A stretch of DNA of 64,000 nt from Cupriavidus necator N-1 (GTDB lineage Bacteria > Pseudomonadota > Gammaproteobacteria > Burkholderiales > Burkholderiaceae), in assembly GCF_000219215.1 (NCBI RefSeq), contig NC_015723.1, positions 2,170,001-2,234,000 on the forward strand. Reading direction: 5' to 3'. A program made the translations under genes and the position numbers. The notes beneath the pieces were generated by a model. That model was given only the letters and a program-made list of their open reading frames with translations. It was not told where the DNA came from and did not search any database. Below are positions 55,768 to 63,845 of the stretch, in pieces (position 1 is the stretch's first letter; each line of letters starts with the position of its first letter).

Positions 55768-55853
55768 GGATAACAGTATTGCGGCTATCGGCACGCGCGG
55801 GCCCTGCATAAGATCGGCCCACGCAATCCCCCGACAAAGCCTCCGGAGACCCC

Positions 55854-57023
55854 ATGCACCCCGATCCCGTCCTGCCCGGCATCCGCGCCATCGAAGCCGA
55901 GATGGTGGACCTGCGTCACCGCATCCACGCCTATCCCGAGCTCGGCTTCGAGGAATTCGCCACCAGCGACCTGGTGGCGGAGTGCCTGCAGGCCTGGGGC
56001 TATGCCGTGCATCGCGGCCTGGGCGGAACCGGCGTGGTAGGCACGCTGCGTCACGGCGAAGGCCGCGCCATCGGCCTGCGCGCCGACATGGATGCGCTGC
56101 CGATCCGCGAAGCCACGGGCCTGCCGTATGCCAGCAAGATCGATGGCAAGATGCATGCGTGCGGCCATGACGGCCACACCGCCACGCTGCTGGCCGCGGC
56201 CCGCTACCTGGCCGAGCACAAGCCTTTCCGCGGCACGCTGCACGTCATCTTCCAGCCGGCCGAGGAAGGCATGGGCGGCGCGCGCGAGATGATCCGGGAC
56301 GGCCTGTTCCGCCTGTTCCCCTGCGATGCGGTGTTCGCGCTGCACAACATGCCCGGCCACCCGACCGGCAAGTTCGGCTTCCTGGGCGGGCCGTTCATGG
56401 CCTCGTCCGATACTGTCACGATCCGCGTCACCGGACGCGGCGGCCACGGCGCGGTGCCGCAGCGGGCGGTCGATCCGGTGGTGGCCTGCGCGTCGATGGT
56501 GATGGCCTTGCAGTCGGTGGTGGCGCGCAATGTGAACCCGCTCGACATGGCCATCGTGACCGTCGGCGCGATCGAGGCCGGCAAGGCGCCCAACGTGATC
56601 CCCGAGAGCGCCGAGCTGCGCCTGTCGGTGCGCGCGCTGAAGGCCGAGGTGCGCGACCTGCTGCAGGCACGCATCACCACGCTGGCGCATGCCCAGGCCG
56701 AAAGCTTCGGCGCCAGCGCCGAGGTCCACTACGACCGCCGCTACCCGGTGCTGGTCAACGACCCCGCCACGACCGAGATGGCGCGCGAGGTCGCGCGTGA
56801 ATGGCTGGGCGAGGACGGCCTGATCGACAACATGGTGCCGCTGACCGGCAGCGAGGATTTCTCTTTCATGCTCCAGGAATGCCCGGGCTGCTACCTGATC
56901 GTCGGCAATGGCGATGGCGAGGGCGGCTGCATGGTGCACAACCCCGGCTACGACTTCAACGACGCCTGCCTGCCGCTTGCGGCCACCTACTGGATCAAGC
57001 TGGTCGAGCGCTACCTGCGCTGA
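55854..57023 (+). CDS. M20-family amidohydrolase (hippurate hydrolase/HipO-like)
   Basis: The 389-residue metalloenzyme has RADMDALPIREATG, the metal motif HACGHDGHTA and EEGMGGAREM, and a dimerisation lid in the middle, all typical of HipO and related N-acyl-amino-acid amidohydrolases. CGGAGAC precedes the ATG. It is followed by an MFS carrier and controlled by a divergent LysR gene. It probably cleaves an imported N-acyl amino acid to acid and amino acid; the acyl group is unknown. Confidence 0.92.
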   Translation: MHPDPVLPGIRAIEAEMVDLRHRIHAYPELGFEEFATSDLVAECLQAWGYAVHRGLGGTGVVGTLRHGEGRAIGLRADMDALPIREATGLPYASKIDGKMHACGHDGHTATLLAAARYLAEHKPFRGTLHVIFQPAEEGMGGAREMIRDGLFRLFPCDAVFALHNMPGHPTGKFGFLGGPFMASSDTVTIRVTGRGGHGAVPQRAVDPVVACASMVMALQSVVARNVNPLDMAIVTVGAIEAGKAPNVIPESAELRLSVRALKAEVRDLLQARITTLAHAQAESFGASAEVHYDRRYPVLVNDPATTEMAREVAREWLGEDGLIDNMVPLTGSEDFSFMLQECPGCYLIVGNGDGEGGCMVHNPGYDFNDACLPLAATYWIKLVERYLR

Positions 57024-57089
57024 GCCACGCTCCGCCGTCGACAATGACCGGCCCCAAGGCCGGCGCCACCCCACCCACGGAGACACCGA

Positions 57090-58415
57090 ATGCCCACTTC
57101 CCTGCCCGCGCAGCCGCTGGACGGCGCTTATGCCGCGCCCCCGGCCAGCCGCGCCGCACCGCGCCGTCGCGTGATCGCAGCCATCACCATTGGCAACGGC
57201 CTGGAGTTCTACGATTTCACCGTCTACAGCTTCTTCGCGGTACTGATTGGCAAGCTGTTCTTTCCCGTGACCGGCAGCTTCGGCCAGCTGATGCTGTCGC
57301 TGGCCACGTTTGGCGTGGGCTTTGTCGCGCGCCCGCTCGGTGGCCTGCTGATCGGGCTCTATGCGGACCGCGTGGGGCGCAAGCCGGCCATGGCGCTGAC
57401 GCTGTGGCTGATGGGGCTGGGCTCGCTGCTGTTCGTGGTCACGCCCACCTATGCGCAGTCCGGGCTGGCCGCGCCGCTGCTGATCGTGCTGGCGCGGCTG
57501 CTACAGGGCTTTGCGCTGGGCGGCGAGGTCGGGGCCTCCACGGCGCTGCTGATGGAGTACGCCGACGACCATTCCCGCGGCTACTACGGCAGCTGGCAGC
57601 TGTTCAGCCAGGGCGTGAGCGTGCTGCTGGGGGCGGTGGTCGGGCTGTCGCTGACCAACGGGCTCTCGCCTGACGCCCTGCAAAGCTGGGGCTGGCGCGT
57701 GCCGTTCGCCATCGGCATCCTGGTGATCCCGCTCGGCCTCTATATCCGCCGTCACCTGGAAGAAACCGCCGAAGCGCCGGCCGCCGGCGCGCCGGGCCAT
57801 GAACGTGCAGGCCTGACTGAAATCTTCCGCGGACACGGCCGCGTGGTGGTGGCCGGCGTGCTGGTGACCATCGGCGGCACCTCCGCCACCTATATCGTGC
57901 TGCACTACATGACCAGCTACGCGGTGACGGTGCTGAAGATCCCGCTCGGGCTCAGCATGGCCGCCGGCTGCGTCGCCGCGCTGGTGCAGGTGGGGCTGTC
58001 CGCGTATGCCGGCAGGCTGTCCGACCGCATCGGCCGCAAGCCCGCCATCCTGTGGTCGCGCGTGGCGATGCTGGTGCTGGTCTACCCCGCCTTCCTGCTG
58101 CTCAACGCACGGCCGTCGCTCGGCACGCTGCTGGCCGTGGTCGCGATGCTGGCCCTGCCGCTGGTGCTGAACGTGGTGCCGTCCGTGGTGCTGATCACCG
58201 AGCTGTTCCCGCGCCGCATCCGCGCCAGCGGATTGTCGGTAGTCTATTGCATCGGCGTGCTGGTGTTCGGCGGCTTCGCGCAGCTGATCGCCACCTGGCT
58301 GATCGAACTGACCGGCAACGCCAGCGCCCCGGCGCTGTATGTGATCGGCTGCGGCCTGATTTCGCTGGTCGGGCTGGCGATGGTGCCGGAGACGGCGGGC
58401 AAGCGGCTGGACTGA
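57090..58415 (+). CDS. MFS transporter, metabolite:H+ symporter family
   Basis: The 441-residue, twelve-helix carrier has helix 1 GNGLEFYDFTVYSFFAVLIG, loop GLYADRVGRKPAMALTLWLM and EVGASTALLMEYADDHSRGY, the signatures of the ShiA/ProP-like branch. GGAG precedes the ATG. It lies 66 bases after the amidohydrolase gene, so they form one operon for uptake and hydrolysis. The gene ends 11 bases before a long inverted-repeat element. Confidence 0.9.
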   Translation: MPTSLPAQPLDGAYAAPPASRAAPRRRVIAAITIGNGLEFYDFTVYSFFAVLIGKLFFPVTGSFGQLMLSLATFGVGFVARPLGGLLIGLYADRVGRKPAMALTLWLMGLGSLLFVVTPTYAQSGLAAPLLIVLARLLQGFALGGEVGASTALLMEYADDHSRGYYGSWQLFSQGVSVLLGAVVGLSLTNGLSPDALQSWGWRVPFAIGILVIPLGLYIRRHLEETAEAPAAGAPGHERAGLTEIFRGHGRVVVAGVLVTIGGTSATYIVLHYMTSYAVTVLKIPLGLSMAAGCVAALVQVGLSAYAGRLSDRIGRKPAILWSRVAMLVLVYPAFLLLNARPSLGTLLAVVAMLALPLVLNVVPSVVLITELFPRRIRASGLSVVYCIGVLVFGGFAQLIATWLIELTGNASAPALYVIGCGLISLVGLAMVPETAGKRLD

Positions 58416-58426
58416 CGGTGGCGGAC

Positions 58427-58591
58427 TAGTGTCCTGTTCCGCAGATAGCTTGCCAAAATGAAATCGTCCAGTTGGCTGTCAGGCTAGGCGCGAGGAGGCG
58501 CCATAGCCATAGCTATGGCAACGACGAGCAACGACGCATGGCGGCCAACTGGGCGATTTCATGGCAAGGTATCTGCGGATACAGGACACTA
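58427..58591. repeat. Long palindromic MITE-like repeat element
   Basis: The 165-base element begins TAGTGTCCTGTTCCGCAGAT and ends ATCTGCGGATACAGGACACTA in inverted sense. The two arms match over about 50 bases (shared CAGATA, CTTGCC, ATGAAATCG, CCAGTTGGC). The centre holds the palindrome CCATAGCTATGG (58507-58518), so RNA or DNA could form one long hairpin. Its right-hand TAG (complement of 58589-58591) is the stop codon of the lyase gene on the minus strand. No transposase is nearby. It is the larger relative of 50042-50098. Confidence 0.75.
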
Positions 58592-59410
58592 AGCGCCGGA
58601 CAAGATCCGGCGCGCGCGCTCCAGCACCGGACGGTCCACCATCTTGCCGTCCACCGCCACCGCGGCGCCATCGGCAGCGGCGGCCGCGGCCATGACACGC
58701 ACGGCCCAGTGCCGTTCATCGGCCGACGGCACCAGGCCGTCGTGCACGCCGCGGACCTGGCCCGGGTGGATCAGCAGCTTGGCGCCAAAGCCGAAGGCCC
58801 GGGCGCGGCGCGTTTCCGCGGCAAGTGCGGCGTCATCGCCGATTGCGGTGCAAACGCCATCCACGGGCGCGGGCAAACCCGCCGCGCGGGAATGAAGCAC
58901 CAGCCGGCTGCGAAAGTGGTGCAACGCTTCGCCGTCGTCCTGCACGTCGAGATCGAACATCAGATCGATGCTGCCGAACAGCAGCCGGACCACGCCGCCG
59001 GCACGGGCCAGCTCGCGTAAGCCGGCAAAGCCGGCGGCGTTCTCGACCAGCGGGAAACAGCGCACACCGGGCAATGCCGCAGCCAGCGCATGGACGCCGG
59101 CCGGATCAGCCTTCGGCAGCACGATTTCCGAGACACCCTGCGCGCGGCACCAGGCGAGATCGTCTTCGTAGTACGCGGTATCGGCCCCGTTGATGCGCAC
59201 CAGCATGGCGACGCCGGCTGCCGATGCCTGCGCGCAAAACGCCGCCCATGGGGCGCCAAGTCCGTCGCGGGCCTGCCCCTTGTCGGCGGGCGCGACCGCA
59301 TCCTCGAAGTCGACGATGACGGCATCGGCGCCGGAGACTATCGCCTTGGCGATGCGCTCCGGACGCGAGGCCGGGACAAACAGGTAGCTGCGCGGATTGG
59401 CGATCGGCAT
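58589..59410 (-). CDS. CitE-like HpcH/HpaI aldolase/citrate-lyase family protein
   Basis: The 273-residue TIM-barrel lyase opens NPRSYLFVPASRPERIAKAI and carries the Mg-binding region DAVIVDFEDAVAP, then EIVLPKAD and RLLFGSIDLMFDLDVQ, as in CitE-like beta-lyases that split malyl-CoA or citramalyl-CoA. AAGGAG precedes the ATG. It follows the CoA-transferase gene by 11 bases, so the pair probably activates a dicarboxylic acid as a CoA ester and cleaves it. Its stop codon is supplied by the repeat element. Confidence 0.88.
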   Translation of the reverse strand: MPIANPRSYLFVPASRPERIAKAIVSGADAVIVDFEDAVAPADKGQARDGLGAPWAAFCAQASAAGVAMLVRINGADTAYYEDDLAWCRAQGVSEIVLPKADPAGVHALAAALPGVRCFPLVENAAGFAGLRELARAGGVVRLLFGSIDLMFDLDVQDDGEALHHFRSRLVLHSRAAGLPAPVDGVCTAIGDDAALAAETRRARAFGFGAKLLIHPGQVRGVHDGLVPSADERHWAVRVMAAAAAADGAAVAVDGKMVDRPVLERARRILSGA

Positions 59411-59421
59411 GGCGGCTCCTT

Positions 59422-60594
59422 TCAGACTGCGCCGGCTGAGCGCAACGCGGCAATCTGCGCCGCGGTCTGGCCCAGATCGGCGAGGATGGCATCGGTGTTT
59501 GCGCCGAGCGACGGAATCGGGTCCATGCGTGCCTCGGTCATGCCCGGCGGCAGCAACGCCGGCACGGGACCCACCGGCGTGTCGACCTGGCGCCAGCGCT
59601 GGCGCGCCGCCAGCTGGGGGTGATCCCATACGTCAGCGATGGTGTTGACGCGCGCATTGGCGATCCTGGCGGCCTCCAGCCGGTCGACCGCTTCGGCGGC
59701 GGTCAGGCCCGAGAAGCTGTCGACGATGCGCGCGCGCAGCGCCGCGCGGTTCTGGTTGCGCAGGCTGTTGCTGGCAAAGTCGGGATGCGTGGCGAGATCG
59801 GGTTCGCCCAGCACTGCCTCGCAGAACACGACCCACTCGCGCTCGTTCTGCAGTCCCAGCATCACGGTCTTGCCATCGCCGGTCGGAAACGGGCCATAGG
59901 GATAGATGGTGGCATGTGCCGCACCCGCGCGCGGCGGCGGCTCGGAGCCATCGAAGGCGTAGTAGAGCGGGAAGCCCATCCACTCCACCATCGATTCCAG
60001 CATCGAGATATCGATGCGCTTGCCGCGCCCGGTCTTGCCGCGTTCGAGCAGCGCGGCCAGGATATTGGTATAGGCATACATACCGGCCGCAATATCGGCC
60101 ACCGAGGCACCGGCCTTGACGCCGTCCTCCGGCGTGCCGGTCACGGAGACAAAGCCGGACTCGCTCTGGACCAGCAGGTCGTAGGCCTTCTTGTCGCGGT
60201 ACGGGCCGTCGCTGCCATAGCCCGAGATATCGCACACGATCAGGCGCGGGTACTTTTCGCTCAGGCTGTCGAAGTCCAGGCCCAGGCGCGCGGCCGCGCC
60301 GGGCGCGAGGTTCTGCACCAGCACGTCCGCGCGCTCGAGCAGTCCGGCCAGCACGGGGGCGGCCGCGGCGTGCTTGACGTCGAGCGTGAGGCTCTCCTTG
60401 GAGCGGTTGGTCCAGACGAAGTGCGAAGACAAGCCGCGCACGCGCGTGTCGTAGGCGCGGGCAAAGTCGCCGCTGCCAGGCCGCTCGATCTTGATGATGC
60501 GCGCGCCCAGGTCCGCCAGCTGGCGGGTACAGAACGGGGCCGCGATCGCCTGCTCCAGGGAAACGACGGTGATGCCTTCGAGGGGATGGGGCAT
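59422..60594 (-). CDS. Class III CoA-transferase (CaiB/BaiF family)
   Basis: The 390-residue enzyme exchanges CoA between carboxylic acids. It has the family opening LEGITVVSLEQAIAAPFCTR and the conserved DISGYGSDGPYRDKKAYD. The likely catalytic aspartate is Asp167 in SVADIAAGM, the nucleophile position of the family. It precedes the CitE-like lyase on the minus strand and is divergent from a LysR gene. The combined role is probably catabolism of a branched or hydroxylated dicarboxylate; itaconate- or citramalate-type pathways are candidates only. Confidence 0.9.
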   Translation of the reverse strand: MPHPLEGITVVSLEQAIAAPFCTRQLADLGARIIKIERPGSGDFARAYDTRVRGLSSHFVWTNRSKESLTLDVKHAAAAPVLAGLLERADVLVQNLAPGAAARLGLDFDSLSEKYPRLIVCDISGYGSDGPYRDKKAYDLLVQSESGFVSVTGTPEDGVKAGASVADIAAGMYAYTNILAALLERGKTGRGKRIDISMLESMVEWMGFPLYYAFDGSEPPPRAGAAHATIYPYGPFPTGDGKTVMLGLQNEREWVVFCEAVLGEPDLATHPDFASNSLRNQNRAALRARIVDSFSGLTAAEAVDRLEAARIANARVNTIADVWDHPQLAARQRWRQVDTPVGPVPALLPPGMTEARMDPIPSLGANTDAILADLGQTAAQIAALRSAGAV

Positions 60595-60719
60595 GGTGGT
60601 ATCCGGTTTTGCGCAATGTCCTGACGGCAATCTACCGGAGCGCGCCGCACCTGGGAAATACCGATTGCCGAGGGGATCATAAGTAAAATGAATACTTTGG
60701 AATTCTCCCGGAGCCTGCC

Positions 60720-61700
60720 ATGGACCTGCGCGCCATGCGCTATTTCATCGCCATCGTCGACCAGGGCAGCCTGACGCGGGCAGCCGAAGTGGTCTGCGTG
60801 GCGCAGCCCGCACTCAGCCAGCAGCTGGCGGCGCTGGAAAAAGAGCTGGGCGTGCCGCTGGTCCACCGCGGCGCCAAGGGCGTCAGGCCCACGGAAGCCG
60901 GCCGCACGCTCTATCGCCACGCCCGCAATATCCTGCGGCAGGTGGAGATCGCAGGCGCCGAGGCCCGGGTGGCGGGCACGGATGTCACCGGCATGGTTGC
61001 CATCGGCCTGCCCACCACGGCGGCAGCGGCATTCGGCATGCCGCTGATCCGCGCCGTGCGCGCCCGCTATCCGCAAATCCGGCTGCAGCTGTTCGAGAGC
61101 ATGAGCGGTTATATCTCGGAGCTGCTGGACCACAACCGGCTGGACTTCGCCATCCTGTTCCGCGATGTGCCGTCGCGCGCGGTGGAACTGGAGCGGCTGG
61201 CGAGCGAATCGCTATACCTGGTCGGAACGCTTCCCGTGACGCGCGGGCGCACAAAGGCGCAATCGAAGCCTCGGGCGCAGGCCGGTGCGGAAGGCGCTAC
61301 GGTCGCGATCAAGGCATTGGGCGAGCTGCCACTCGTGCTGCCAAGCGGCTCGCAGGGCCTGCGCGAAGTGGTCGAGCTTGCCTTCGCGCAGGCCGGCGTG
61401 CCGCTGAACGTGGTGGCCGACCTGGATTCGCTGCCCTTCCTGCTAGCGACCGCGCGCGAGGGCCTGGCCTGCACCATCCTGCCCGCGTCGTCGCTGTCCG
61501 ACGCGGACAGCGACGTGCCGCGGCACCTGATCGTGCCGGAACTGCGCCGCACGCTGTCGCTGTGCTGGCCACGCGCGCTGCCGCGCACCAGCGCGGCCGA
61601 GGCCGTGGCGGAGGTGCTGCGCGAACTGGTGGCCGAACGCATTGCGGCGGGCGGGTCGCTCAAGCCGCCGCTCATTCCGCCGCCTGCAGCCGATCAATAA
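60720..61700 (+). CDS. LysR-family regulator of the CoA-transferase/lyase locus
   Basis: The 326-residue protein has an N-terminal helix-turn-helix (YFIAIVDQGSLTRAAEVVCV, then QPALSQQLAALEKELGVPLV) like NAC/Cbl-type LysR regulators. Its effector domain contains a low-complexity insert around residues 180-195. CGGAG precedes the ATG. It lies between the divergent CoA-transferase operon and a downstream solute-binding protein gene, and probably senses the same acid. Confidence 0.88.
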   Translation: MDLRAMRYFIAIVDQGSLTRAAEVVCVAQPALSQQLAALEKELGVPLVHRGAKGVRPTEAGRTLYRHARNILRQVEIAGAEARVAGTDVTGMVAIGLPTTAAAAFGMPLIRAVRARYPQIRLQLFESMSGYISELLDHNRLDFAILFRDVPSRAVELERLASESLYLVGTLPVTRGRTKAQSKPRAQAGAEGATVAIKALGELPLVLPSGSQGLREVVELAFAQAGVPLNVVADLDSLPFLLATAREGLACTILPASSLSDADSDVPRHLIVPELRRTLSLCWPRALPRTSAAEAVAEVLRELVAERIAAGGSLKPPLIPPPAADQ

Positions 61701-61807
61701 AACTTATGCCCGTAGTCGGCGATTGAATTTCACGCCGGCGCGGCAGTCGGCTAGAGTTGCCACCAGCCTGGGCCGGCATTCACGGCCCCGCAACTCCAGG
61801 AGACACC

Positions 61808-62791
61808 ATGCAACGCACCCGCCGCGCCCTGGCAGCCGCCGCTGCCCTGGCCGCCTGCCTGCCGCTGTTCAGCGCCAGGGCCCTCGCCGCCGATCCCTAT
61901 CCGTCCAAGCCCATCCAGATGATCGTGCCGCAGGCGCCGGGCGGCACCAACGATATCGTCGCGCGCCTGGTCGCCGCGACCCTGTCGCAACGGCTCGGCC
62001 AGCAGGTGGTGGTGGAAAACCGCCCGGGCGCCGGCGGCAATATCGGCACCCAGGCAGCGGCCCGCGCCGCCCCGGACGGCTACACGCTGCTGATGACCAT
62101 CAGCAGCACGCAGGCCATCAACCCGTCACTGTACCGCAGCATCCCGTTCGACCCCGTCAAGGATTTCGAGCCGATCGCCCCGGTGGCGAGCGTGCCGAAC
62201 GTGCTGGTGGCCAATCCCGCCTTCCCCGCCAAGTCCCTGCCCGAACTGATCGCGATGGCCAAGGCCAGCCCGGACTACTACCGCTATGCCTCCGCCGGCA
62301 ATGGCACGCTGAACCACCTGCTGGGCGAGATGCTCAACAGCATGGCCGGCATCAAGCTCGAACACGTGCCCTACAAGGGCGTCGCGCCAGCGCTGAACGA
62401 TGTGCTGGGCAACCAGGTGCCGCTGGCCTTCGCCAGCCTGCCGTCAGTGCTGGCCCATATCAAGGCGGGCAAGGTGCGCGCGCTCGGCGTCAGCTCCGCC
62501 AAGCGCTCGCCGTTCGCGCCGGACATTCCCGCGATCAGCGAAACCGTGCCCGGCTATAGCGGCGACCTCTGGGTCGGCCTGTTCGCGGTCAAGGGCACGC
62601 CGAAGGACGTGACGCAAAAGCTTGGCCAGGCCATGCAGGAGATCCTGGCGGACAAGACCCTGCGCGACAAGCTAGCGGCACAGGGCGCCGAAGTCATGAC
62701 GGGCACGCCGCAGCAGTTCAGCAAGATGCTGGCGTCCGACATGGACAAGTGGGCCCGCATCGTGAAGGCATCGGGCGCGCAGGTGGACTGA
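61808..62791 (+). CDS. Bug/TctC-family periplasmic solute-binding protein
   Basis: The 327-residue protein has a signal peptide (about residues 1-27, cleavage after ALA). The Bug fold shows YPSKPIQMIVPQAPGGTNDI, VENRPGAGGNIGTQA and YKGVAPALNDVLG. These proteins bind carboxylates and usually feed tripartite tricarboxylate transporters, but no TctA/TctB genes are here, as is common for orphan Bug proteins. It lies 107 bases after the LysR gene, near the CoA-transferase/lyase pair, so a dicarboxylate ligand is plausible. Confidence 0.92.
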   Translation: MQRTRRALAAAAALAACLPLFSARALAADPYPSKPIQMIVPQAPGGTNDIVARLVAATLSQRLGQQVVVENRPGAGGNIGTQAAARAAPDGYTLLMTISSTQAINPSLYRSIPFDPVKDFEPIAPVASVPNVLVANPAFPAKSLPELIAMAKASPDYYRYASAGNGTLNHLLGEMLNSMAGIKLEHVPYKGVAPALNDVLGNQVPLAFASLPSVLAHIKAGKVRALGVSSAKRSPFAPDIPAISETVPGYSGDLWVGLFAVKGTPKDVTQKLGQAMQEILADKTLRDKLAAQGAEVMTGTPQQFSKMLASDMDKWARIVKASGAQVD

Positions 62792-63041
62792 GCGCAAAAC
62801 AGGCACCCAGGCGGCACGCCAGCGGGCATGCCGCCACTCCCGCACACCCCCACCCTATCGGGCAACGAGCGCCGCCAGGTCCAGCCCCCCGCCGGTCGCG
62901 AAATTATTGCGACAAGACCCCTTCCAGCAGCTTTCCTCAACAGGTAGTTCCTGCCTTCGGCTAATCGTCGGGCCAGACAGCTCCCATGACGGCGAGCCGC
63001 CAGGGCCATCCCACTTGGTGTTTTCCCTAGGGCAAAAAGCC

Positions 63042-63071
63042 TTGGCGAAGCCCGCGGCAGTGCGCTACATT
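63042..63071 (+). promoter_or_regulatory. Sigma70-like promoter pointing toward the MarR-like gene's 3' end
   Basis: TTGGCG (63042-63047), an 18-base spacer and TACATT (63066-63071) resemble a promoter. The start point would fall inside the palindrome that follows, an arrangement typical of repression. Confidence 0.45.
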
Positions 63072-63073
63072 TG

Positions 63074-63098
63074 AATCAAATAAATATTTTATTTGATT
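63074..63098. promoter_or_regulatory. Perfect 25-base AT-rich palindrome (operator-like)
   Basis: AATCAAATAAA, centre TAT, and TTTATTTGATT form 11-base perfect arms. It stands out from the GC-rich surroundings. The position just after the -10 element suggests a repressor site; the MarR-like protein encoded at 63174-63737 is the natural candidate, though this is not its own upstream region. Confidence 0.6.
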
Positions 63099-63150
63099 AT
63101 TTATTCGATGCGCGCGATACGTCACGCGCCACCAGGAGACAGCGCCCCCG

Positions 63151-63177
63151 ATGAGTTTCCAAAACCACTCTTTCTAG
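63151..63177 (+). CDS. Eight-codon frame with strong ribosome site (leader or truncated gene)
   Basis: ATG to TAG encodes MSFQNHSF. AGGAGA stands 11 bases before the ATG. The frame runs into the 3' end of the convergent MarR-like gene by four bases. It may be a leader peptide or the surviving 5' end of a gene lost by rearrangement. Confidence 0.3.
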   Translation: MSFQNHSF

Positions 63178-63737
63178 CGACGGCGGTGATAGGTTGCGAT
63201 TTCGCGCGTCGCGATCTCGTAGACCTTTTCCAGTTGTTCCAGCTGTCCGGCCGCCTTTAGGGCGCTGGATTTAGGGCCGAATTCGCCTTGCGCGGTCTCG
63301 AGCAATGTCTCGCGCCGCAAGCGGGCGAATTCGTCGCACACCCTTATGCCTTCGTCAGTGGCGAAGTAGTAAATGCCCGTGCGTGCGCTGCCGTATTTGT
63401 CGACCAGTTCGGCCTTGAGCAGCTTGCGCAACTCATATTGCATGTTGGGCACATCCTGGCGATTGGTCATGTGCAGCAGGTCCTTGATGGTCTTGGGCCG
63501 TTCGTGCATCCGGATGATGTGCAGCAGGGTATTTTCCTGCCCGCTCAGCGTAATCCCGGTCACGGCAGCCAGGCATTCGGACTGCCACCGCAGGAACGAC
63601 TGATAAACCCGCATGACGGCGTATTCGAGGTCGGTGATCTCGACGCTGAAATCATCCGTCGCCAGGTGCCAGCGATGTTGCTCGGCAGTGCGGTCGATTT
63701 TCGCGGATGGCGTGGAGTTACTCGAGGTCTTGGGCAT
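63174..63737 (-). CDS. MarR-like winged-helix regulator
   Basis: The 187-residue protein has a winged helix in the middle (QENTLLHIIRMHERPKTIKD, MTNRQDVPNMQYELRKLLKA, GSARTGIYYFATDEGIRVCD) and helical dimer arms at both ends. This MarR-like subtype is commonly found beside flavin monooxygenase or amidase operons. The start at 63737 gives a short Ser/Thr-rich tail; an earlier ATG adds a Cys/His-rich leader. It is divergent from an LLM-class flavin monooxygenase gene and probably regulates it. Confidence 0.82.
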   Translation of the reverse strand: MPKTSSNSTPSAKIDRTAEQHRWHLATDDFSVEITDLEYAVMRVYQSFLRWQSECLAAVTGITLSGQENTLLHIIRMHERPKTIKDLLHMTNRQDVPNMQYELRKLLKAELVDKYGSARTGIYYFATDEGIRVCDEFARLRRETLLETAQGEFGPKSSALKAAGQLEQLEKVYEIATREIATYHRRR

Positions 63738-63845
63738 TGTCAGCTCGACGCACGTTGCGTGCGTGGGTTTATCAGGGCAGTACGGGCGCCGCATTATCCG
63801 TGTGCGGCGCCTGCTTCAGGGATTCTACTTGGCCGGGAGATACGC

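Larger units (their letters stand above)
62792..63173. other. Intergenic region with a strong orphan promoter
   Basis: About 380 bases contain no full gene. The right half holds a promoter at 63042-63071, a perfect palindrome at 63074-63098 and an eight-codon frame at 63151 with a good ribosome site. The left half shows nothing clear. Confidence 0.6.
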
